A stretch of 40,206 nucleotides of DNA from Zygnema cylindricum (Eukaryota; Streptophyta; Zygnematophyceae; Zygnematales; Zygnemataceae): positions 21,684-61,889 of the forward strand of contig JBBHKE010002821.1 in NCBI GenBank assembly GCA_037447655.1, read 5' to 3'. The notes under the pieces were generated by a model. The model saw only the letters and a list, made by a program, of their open reading frames with translations, did no database searches and was not told the DNA's origin. The translations under genes were made by a program, and so were the position numbers. Each line of letters starts with the position of its first letter. Within the stretch, counting starts at the first letter, position 1. Of this stretch, positions 33,914 through 40,206 are shown one piece after another.

Positions 33914-34983
33914 GGTTCCAGCCAAATATCTTAAGACTCTCCTTGCTGCATCAAAGTAAGATTTTCTCGGATTCTTTAGACTCCTGCTCAGTACACAACT
34001 GTTGTAGCAATGTTAGGACAAGTACAATTCATGAAATATATTAAGCTTCCCACTATCTGTGTGTAAGATATTTGTGTCATAAAATCATTCTCTCGCAATT
34101 CTAAATACTCGCTAACAATGACACCTGGTTTCGTCTCTTCTCCCTCTAACTTCTGCCGAACCTCCATTAGAGTTAGACACCCTTTTGCCCCCCGCATTAC
34201 GTACTCATCTATCATGTTTCAAATAGCCTCCTTTTGAGTCAATTTTTTTACTTTCTTAACTTTGTCCCTCTCTACCTGAATTCCCAAAATATATTTTGCC
34301 TCACCGAGGTCTTTCGTCTCGAACCGTGAGTTTAGATCAGTTTTGATTTTGTTAATTTCAGCCATTGATTTGCTAATTAATAGTAAATCATCTACATACA
34401 CCGCTACATGCACTATCCTATTTTCACCTTTTAGAACTTAGAGAGAGTGATCAGTACTTATCCTTTGAAATCCTAGGCTAGTCAAGAATTCATCAAGCTT
34501 CAGATTCCACTGTCTACGGGCCTGTTTTAGGCCGTATAGAGATTTTAACAACTTGCATACTAAGTGCTCTTTTCCTAGTTCCACATACTTTTCAAGTTGC
34601 TGCATGTAAATGGTCTTTTCTAGTTCTTTATGCAAAAAGGCCATCTTTACATCCATCTGATGTATTTCCATATCTTGTATAGCCGTTACGGATAGCAAAA
34701 TCCTAACTGTAGGAAATCTTACAACAGGAGAAAATGTTTCTTCAAAATTGATTGCTTCCTTTTGATTATACCCTTTTGCCAAAAGTCTGGCCTTATAACG
34801 TTGAATGGTGTTGTCGAGATTTAGCTTCACCTTGAATACCCATTTGCTGCCGATCGCTTTTCGGTCCGGAGGAAGGTCCACAAGCTCCCATGTTTGAGCC
34901 TCCATGATGGACTTCATTTTGTTGTTTGCTGCCTCGATCCAGTGATTCCGTTCTGGTGATGAGAAGGCCTCATGAATGGTCAA
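33914..34983 (-). pseudogene. E2 reverse transcriptase and RNase H N-terminus, broken
   Basis: On the minus strand: open part 34983-34438 (181 codons) with [89 protein letters not shown] (Pro to Arg in the usual QAPRQW). After a stop, 34413-34219 has the catalytic YVDDLLL and KDLGEAKYILGIQVERD; after another, 34215-33988 has GCLTLMEVRQKLEGEE and YTQIVGSLIYFMNCT, where frame is lost again before the nested insertion. The polymerase Asp pair is intact. Confidence 0.92.
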
Positions 34984-35242
34984 AGGATCCCTTGAGGTTG
35001 CCGAGTTGGCAAAGTGAGAACTTGCTGGATCTTCTTCCCCCGAGAAATTCAGAGGCTGAGATCGTTGGATGTTGCGTATTGCGCTGATTGCGCTGGTTGC
35101 GATCTGTGTGGATTGATCGCTGGTGGTCCGGTTGGAACTAAACTTGTTGAGGAACTTGGAGAGAGTTTGACTCCGGAGTCACTACCGGAGAATGTAGTAT
35201 TTGTGGGACAATTTCTTGCATGCAATATAAAATGACATATTC

Positions 35243-35912
35243 CTATACCTTTTGCTGCTTTTGCTGCTCTGTCATTTTAAATAAATCTATGGAGTCATGC
35301 TCATCCTTTACAATAATATTCCGAGCTACAACTATTTTTTGCCTCTCAAACACAAAGACTCTATAACCTTTTGAGTGATCGCCATATCCTAACAAAATAC
35401 CCGGTAGTCCCTTCGGTTCCATTTTCCATCTATTTGTGGATGTATCCAATATAAAGCATTGACTACCAAAGACTTTGAAATGGCTAACATCTCGTTTGCT
35501 ACCTGTCCACATCTCGTAAGGAGTAATGTCTAACGATCTTGATCCCATCCTTTTCTTAATATAAACTGCACAATTTAGAGCCTCAGCTGAGAATTTCGGA
35601 TCCACATTTTTATCTGCAAGCATCGACCCTAGAGCTCTCCGTGAGATTTCTATTTAGTCTTTCAGACACCCCATTTTGTTCTGGTGAATATGGATTAGTC
35701 AATAGATGACTAATACCTTCCTCGAGTAAAAAGGTTTCAAATTCTTTCGATGTATATTCACCACCATTGTCCGATCTAAGCTGCAAAATATGTAAATTAT
35801 GAAGTTTTTCAACCCATGCTTTATAGTGTTTGAAGTGACCAAACACTTCACTCTTCTCCTTCATGAAGTAAACTTTTGTAAACCTAGAGATATCATCTAT
35901 AAAGGTGACCAT
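35243..35912 (-). pseudogene. E2 integrase core and C-terminal part
   Basis: Two overlapping frames. 35912-35610 carries FIDDISRFTKVYFMKEKSEV, LRSDNGGEYTS (second catalytic Asp) and YSPEQNGVSERLNRNL (Glu). A 1-nt shift near 35620 moves the rest into 35623-35243 with MLADKNVDPKFSAEALNCAV, TPYEMWTGSKRDVSHFKVFG, RWKMEPKGLPGILLGYGDH and VFVFERQKIVVARNIIV. The first Asp (HSDVFGP) lies just upstream in the protease frame. 34984-35242 is the variable linker to RT; nothing conserved is seen in it. Confidence 0.92.
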
Positions 35913-36613
35913 ATATTTAATCCCCTGGCAGATGGAACCTTCGCAGGACCAAAAACATCCGAATGAATTTGTTGCAACAGTTTCATTGACCGATGCTCAG
36001 ACTCTTTAGAAAATGGCAATCGGTGGATTTTGCCTAACGTGCAACCATCACAAGTTTTGACTGGCTCATTTGTGATTGATACACCCTCTTTTTTTCCAGC
36101 AAGGACCATTTTCCTTAAACTATCATAGTTTACATGGCCTAATCTTTTATGCCACAACTCATCTGAGTGCAAAACACCGCAGTACAAAACACCGGAGTAC
36201 AGAACATCATTCTCCTTGGTATTAGCCATATCCATGCGATACAACTTGCTACTATCTCTAGTACCTGTAACCGCAACCTTGCCATTTTTGCTAACAACCT
36301 GCCGACCATTTTTCAAATTAACCTCAAAGCCTTTACTCTCTACCAACGACATAGAAAACAAATTTTTCTTAAAGTCAGGCACAAATAAGACATTACGAAG
36401 AGTCGTTTCAATTGTTTTTCCTTCTACATCAACTAGCAAGGACACATCACCCATAGCAAGAGTTTGGACACTCATTCGAAAGGCATAATAAATATTTCTC
36501 TTAGGCGTAGCTTTCAGATTTTTGAAGATGGCCTTGTTCCAACACATGTGGTCTGACGCTCTTGTATCCATTATCCATCCAGGGTCCTTTGCGCCCTCCA
36601 TTGCTGCCGCCAT
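35897..36613 (-). pseudogene. E2 protease and integrase N-terminal region
   Basis: 238 open codons. The protease motif reads WIMDTRASDHM (residues 13-23): the catalytic Asp is kept but the Gly of Asp-Thr-Gly is Arg, which should inactivate it. Then comes NVLFVPDFKKNLFSMSLV, the HHCC finger with LWHKRLGHVNYDSL and CDGCTLGKIHRLPF, and at the end HSDVFGPAKVPSARG with the first integrase Asp. An 18-bp in-frame duplication (SGVLYCGVLHS) is present near 36180 relative to E0. Confidence 0.92.
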
Positions 36614-36779
36614 AGCGAATAGTTCTGTGTTGTCCTCCTCAGAAAATGTCAGAGTCTCGTCCTGGAGTGATGAAGATGCTGAAAACAGTGCATTTCCACG
36701 AGGTGTAGGCCTTGTAAAGCTTTTGTAAAACTGACTTTGTTGCCATCCCGGCCAGTATAAACGTATATCGGTAGCTTAT

Positions 36780-37570
36780 TTAAGTTAAGAACAGAACTTG
36801 TAACCGTGACCTTTCTCACTACAATAAAAACATGCATTGTTTGATTGTCTATTTCCACCCTGATTAAACTGTCTTAACTGGTTAAACTAATTGCGATGCT
36901 GATTAAATTGACCTTTCTTCCCAAAGTCTGAATTAAAAGCCTCTTCTTGCTCAACATTGAGAATATTAGATGTAGCTTACTCCTCTAGTAAAATATTGAT
37001 GGCTAACTGTAAAGTCCAGCTAGCTTTATCTTTCTGTTCGAGCATGTCAGATGCTCCTTTCATACTACGAGGGAGACCCCTCATGAGCAATGCTGCTTGT
37101 TGAAACGGAGGAAACACCCCACCTGCAGAAGCATGTGCATCTACAAGGATACGAAATTTATTAGAATATTCAGCTATTGTACCGCCACTGTACTTATAGT
37201 CCCAAATTTTCCCAGCCAATAGAAGCTCTTCCTCCACATTAGCCTTTTCATAATCACTTTTAAGGGATTTCCAGATATCAATTGCTTTTTTCATTTTTAT
37301 CCGAGATATAGCTAAGTCCTAAGATATACAAAATTTCAGAATAGAACGAGCTTGCGTATTTTTTGTTAGACCATGACGGATCAGATTCATCCAGCGAACC
37401 ATCCAATATATCCAAAAGATTGACATTCTCAAAATGTGTCTCCACCATATCCGCCAGTAAACATACTTATCCCCGGAAAAGATAGGAATTCTTGATGACA
37501 GGCCCATAACCTGTTGTTCTACGACCACCGGTGCATGTGGAGGAGCAGCAGTAGTAGTAGAAGTAGACAT
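36780..37570 (-). pseudogene. E2 gag, broken
   Basis: Start at 37570 within the LTR: MSTSTTTAAPPHAPVVVEQQ. The frame crosses the LTR end and the primer site without a stop (QVMGLSSRIPIFSGDKYVYW). It then slips: the true gag frame continues ADMVETHFENVNLLDILDG in another phase, and the first frame is regained by chance near 37375. 37294-36977 is open (KKAIDIWKSLKSDYEKANVE to LQLAINILLEE). A stop follows. The zinc knuckle CFYCSEKGHGYKFC is readable at about 36790-36840. Confidence 0.9.
37501..37511 (-). other. E2 primer-binding site, half-tRNA type
   Basis: Minus-strand GGTTATGGGCC directly after the LTR end at 37512, identical to E0 and E1. It pairs with initiator tRNA-Met nucleotides of the anticodon arm (GG, CCCAUAA, CC). 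In E2 it is read in frame within gag as ...Gln-Val-Met-Gly-Leu. Confidence 0.82.
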
Positions 37571-38212
37571 GATACACTCTCAAAAGCTATCAAGAATCCT
37601 GCCAAACAGCTATTCTTAAGTGCTCACCAATTCTTATACAAACATCCAAACCTCAAAAAACTCTATCAGAATATAGAGTAGCATAAACACTGACAAATCC
37701 CAAAGTTTGAGCACAATTAACCTGAAAACACTCAATATATAAATTTTAGAAGTTTCCCAAAAACTGTCTACAGTTTTACTACTAAGAAGTCTGGATATAT
37801 AATATGTTCTGAGTCCTTAGTCTTATACTTGTGTTGAACTGGCAACACTAGTGAACTTGAGAGGTACGTCAAAACACCAAACTACCACTAATCTGTCTAG
37901 CTACCACTGAGCTATCACTAAGCTACCACTGAGCTATCACTAAGCTACCACTGAGTTACCCACTAAGTTACCACTGAGTTACCCACTAAGTTGACTAGAA
38001 TTGTATCTATCGCAGTTGCTCTATCCTTTAAAGAATCAAATTAAGAATATCAGACGTTGCGTTGTCCGTACAGACCATATCAAATATAATCATGGTTATG
38101 TTGTCCTATGTTGTAGCTTCGCTGCTCCGCTGCTGGGTTGTTGCGCTGCTCTGCTGTATAGCCGTTGCGCTGCCTCGCTGCTTTGAGACTGAAAGCTTTC
38201 CAATAGGAAACA
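37512..38212 (-). mobile_element. E2 5' LTR
   Basis: 701 bp, from TGTTTCCTATTGG at 38212 to ...GTAGAACAACA at 37512. The second base triplet at the 5' end has drifted (TGTTTC for TGTTGT). U3 holds the GCTGC-rich part (about 38115-38180) and nine or so 11-bp GCTACCACTGA/GCTATCACTAA units (about 37900-37990). Shared variants tie it to the E2 3' LTR. Confidence 0.92.
37822..37827 (-). promoter_or_regulatory. Candidate TATA box of the E2 LTR promoter
   Basis: Minus-strand AAGTATAAGA. The same TATAAG motif stands at the matching place in the LTRs of E0 (about 13169), E1 (27402; 3' LTR about 22287) and E2 (3' LTR about 31643), about 250 bp upstream of the gag start codon. Position and conservation suggest the core promoter; the start of transcription is not shown. 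Confidence 0.5.
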
Positions 38213-40206
38213 TAAGTTAGGTAACAATTCTTGTAAACGCTTACACTTTGTGTAATTAAGGTAACAATTCCTATTAGCGCTAACAGTTCGTGTAAGTTAG
38301 GTAACATTTCTTGTGTTTGTTGACAATTTGTGTAAGTTAGGCAACAATTCCTGTTAGCGCTAACTATTTGTGTAAGTCAAGTGACAATTCGTGTTAGCTC
38401 TAACAGTTTGTGTAAGTTAGGTAACGATTCTTGTTAGCGTTAACAGTTTGTGTAATTTTGATTAAAATTCCTGTTAGCGGTAACTCTTTCTGTAAGTAAG
38501 ACAACAATTATTGTTATCGCTAACAGTTTTTGTAAGTTAGGTAACAACTCCTCTTAGCGCTAACAGTTTGTGTAATTCTAATAACAATTCCTGTTAGCGC
38601 TTATAGTTTGTGTAAATCAGTTAACAATTCTTGTTAGCGCTAATAGTTTGCGTAAGTTAGGTAACAATTCGTGTTAGCCCTAACATTATGTGTAAGTAAG
38701 GTAACAATTCTTGTTACCGCTAACTATTTATGTAAGTTAGGTGAAAAATTTTGTTAGTGCTATCAGTTGGTTTAATTTATATAACAATTCCTATTAGCGC
38801 TAACACTTTGTGTAATTTAGATTACAATTATTATAAGCAACAACAGTTTGTGTATGTTAGGTAATAATTCTTATTAGTGGTAACAGTTTGTGAAAATAAA
38901 GTAACAATTTCTTTTAGCGCTAACACTTTGTGAAAATTAAGTAACAATTCTTGTTAGTGCTAACAGTTTGTGTAAGTTAGGTAACAATTCCTGTAAGAGC
39001 TAACAGTTTGTGTAAGTTAGGTAACAATTCTTGTTTTTCGCTAACAATTTTTGTAAGTTAGGTAACAACTTTTATTATAGCTCACAGTTTGTGTAAGTTA
39101 GGTAAAAGTTCCTGTTAAAACTAATAGTTTGTGTAAGTTAGGTAACAATTCTTGTTAGCGCTACCAGTTTGTGTAAGTTAGGTAACGATTCTTGTTATCG
39201 TTAACTATTTGGGTAAGTTAAATAACAACTCCTCTTAGGGCTAACAATTTGTGTAGTTTGATAACAATTCCTGTTAGTGCTAACGGTTTGTGTAAGTTAG
39301 TTAACAATTCCTCTAGCGCTAATAGTTTGTGTAAGTAAGGTAACAATTCTTATAAGCACTAACAGTTTATGTAAGCTAGGTAACAATTCTTGTTAGGGCT
39401 TAGAGTTTGTGTAAGTTAGGGTAAAATTCTTATTAGCGCTAATTGTGTGTGTAAGTTAGGAAACAATTCTTGTTAGCGCTAATAGTTTGTGTAAGTTAGA
39501 TAACAATTCTTGTAAGCGCTAACAGTTTGTGTAAGTTAGTTAAAAATTCTAGTTAGCGCTAACACTTTGTGTAAGTTAGAGAAAAAAAATTGTTAGCGCT
39601 AACAATTTGTGTAATTTGGCATAAAATTTCTGTTAGCGCTAACACTTTGTGTAAGTTAGACGACAATTCTTGTAATCGCTAATGTTTTGTGTAAGTTATG
39701 TAACAACTCCTCTTAACGCTAACAATTTCTGTAATTTAGATAACAATACCTATTAGCGCTAATAGTTTGTCTAAGTTAGTGAACACTTCCTATTAACGCT
39801 AAGAGTATGTGTAAGTTAGGTAACATTTTCTATTAGTGCTAACAGTTTGTGTAATTTATATAACAATTTCTGTTATCGCTAACAGTTTGTGTAATTTAGA
39901 AAACAATTCTAGTTATCGCTAACAGTTTGTGTATGTTAGGTAACAATTCCTAATAGCGCTAACAATTAGTGTAACTAAGGTAACAATTTTTGTGAGCCCT
40001 AACTATTTATGTAAGTTAAGTGAAAAATTTTGTTAGTGCTAACAGTTTGTGTAATTTATATAACAATTCCTGTTATCGCTAACAGTTTGTGTAATTTAGA
40101 TAACAATTCTTATAAGCGCTGACTGTTTGTGTAAGTAAGGTAACAATTCTTGTTAGCCCTAACAGTTTGTGTCATTTAGATAACAATTCCTTTTAGCGCT
40201 AATAGT
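38213..40206 (+). repeat. Main 40-bp satellite array, plus orientation (block D)
   Basis: About 50 monomers, running out of the window. It starts with the right copy of the target duplication TAAGT. The run 38290-39450 follows, monomer by monomer, the variants of about 29570-30900 (TTTGTTGACA, GTCAAGTGA, AATTTTGATTA, GACAACAATTATTG, ACAACTCCTCTTAG, CCTCTAGCGCT), so it is the next copy of the 1.66-1.72-kb module. No gene is seen. Confidence 0.97.

Larger units (their letters stand above)
31339..38212 (-). mobile_element. Copia-type element E2, LTR to LTR, in satellite
   Basis: 6874 bp including a nested insertion at 32676-33913, so about 5.6 kb for E2 itself. Both LTRs, primer site, gag, protease, integrase, RT, RNase H and polypurine tract are present in order on the minus strand. 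A perfect 5-bp target duplication, TAAGT, flanks it. The LTRs differ at roughly one site in ten by eye, some of which may be sequencing error near 31400-31560. The frames carry several stops and shifts; not autonomous. Confidence 0.95.

Noticed and set aside
35014-35235. Plus-strand 73-codon frame in the integrase-RT linker of E2
   Set aside because: Antisense of the low-complexity linker; the corresponding E1 region has the open frame on the other strand instead, as expected by chance.
36649-36858. 69-codon minus-strand frame over the E2 zinc knuckle
   Set aside because: It is out of phase with gag; the knuckle CFYCSEKGHGYKFC is read in another frame.

Overview
This is a piece of eukaryotic heterochromatin with no recognisable host gene. 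About 22 kb is an AT-rich tandem satellite with a 40-bp monomer. The rest is decayed LTR retrotransposons of the Ty1/copia order (Pseudoviridae-like), recognised by the domain order gag zinc knuckle, protease, integrase, reverse transcriptase, RNase H. The host cannot be named from sequence alone. The pol proteins fit a plant-like or algal lineage, but the retroelement primer site is not the one usual in flowering plants. A satellite array full of nested and solo LTRs suggests pericentromeric or centromeric DNA (inference).

Layout. 1-150 is a diverged sister satellite that also has a 40-bp period. 151-11040 is the main satellite in plus orientation, interrupted at 2461-2656 and 7247-7352 by LTR-end fragments. 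11041-13661 is a truncated minus-strand copia element (here E0: integrase, protease and gag pieces, 5' LTR). Its LTR lies head to head with a plus-strand LTR at 13662-14384, giving a large inverted repeat. 14385-19825 is the same satellite in the opposite orientation, with a roughly 100-bp micro-inversion near 19395-19498. 19826-21974 is the 3' part of a second copia family (E3). 21975-27804 is an LTR-to-LTR copia element (E1) abutting E3. 27805-31338 is plus-orientation satellite. 31339-38212 is another LTR-to-LTR element (E2) with a perfect 5-bp target duplication, TAAGT, in the satellite; it carries a nested 1.24-kb probable solo LTR at 32676-33913. 38213-40206 is satellite again.

E0, E1 and E2 are one family. 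Their LTRs run from TGTTGT to ACAACA. The gag start codon lies inside the LTR, about 59 nt from its end. The sequence just after the LTR, GGTTATGGGCC, is complementary to the anticodon arm of eukaryotic initiator tRNA-Met rather than to its 3' end. This points to half-tRNA priming as in Drosophila copia, with gag translated through both the LTR and the primer site. Every copy here is broken by stops, frameshifts or lost catalytic residues.

The satellite monomer is built on a 16-bp perfect palindrome (CTGTTAGCGCTAACAG) and is organised in several layers of higher-order repeats: 160 bp, about 400 bp, about 800 bp, and about 1.66-1.72 kb. E2, the 5' flank of E1 and the flank of E3 all fall at nearly the same position in the monomer. 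All E0/E1/E2-family pieces have the same orientation relative to the satellite.
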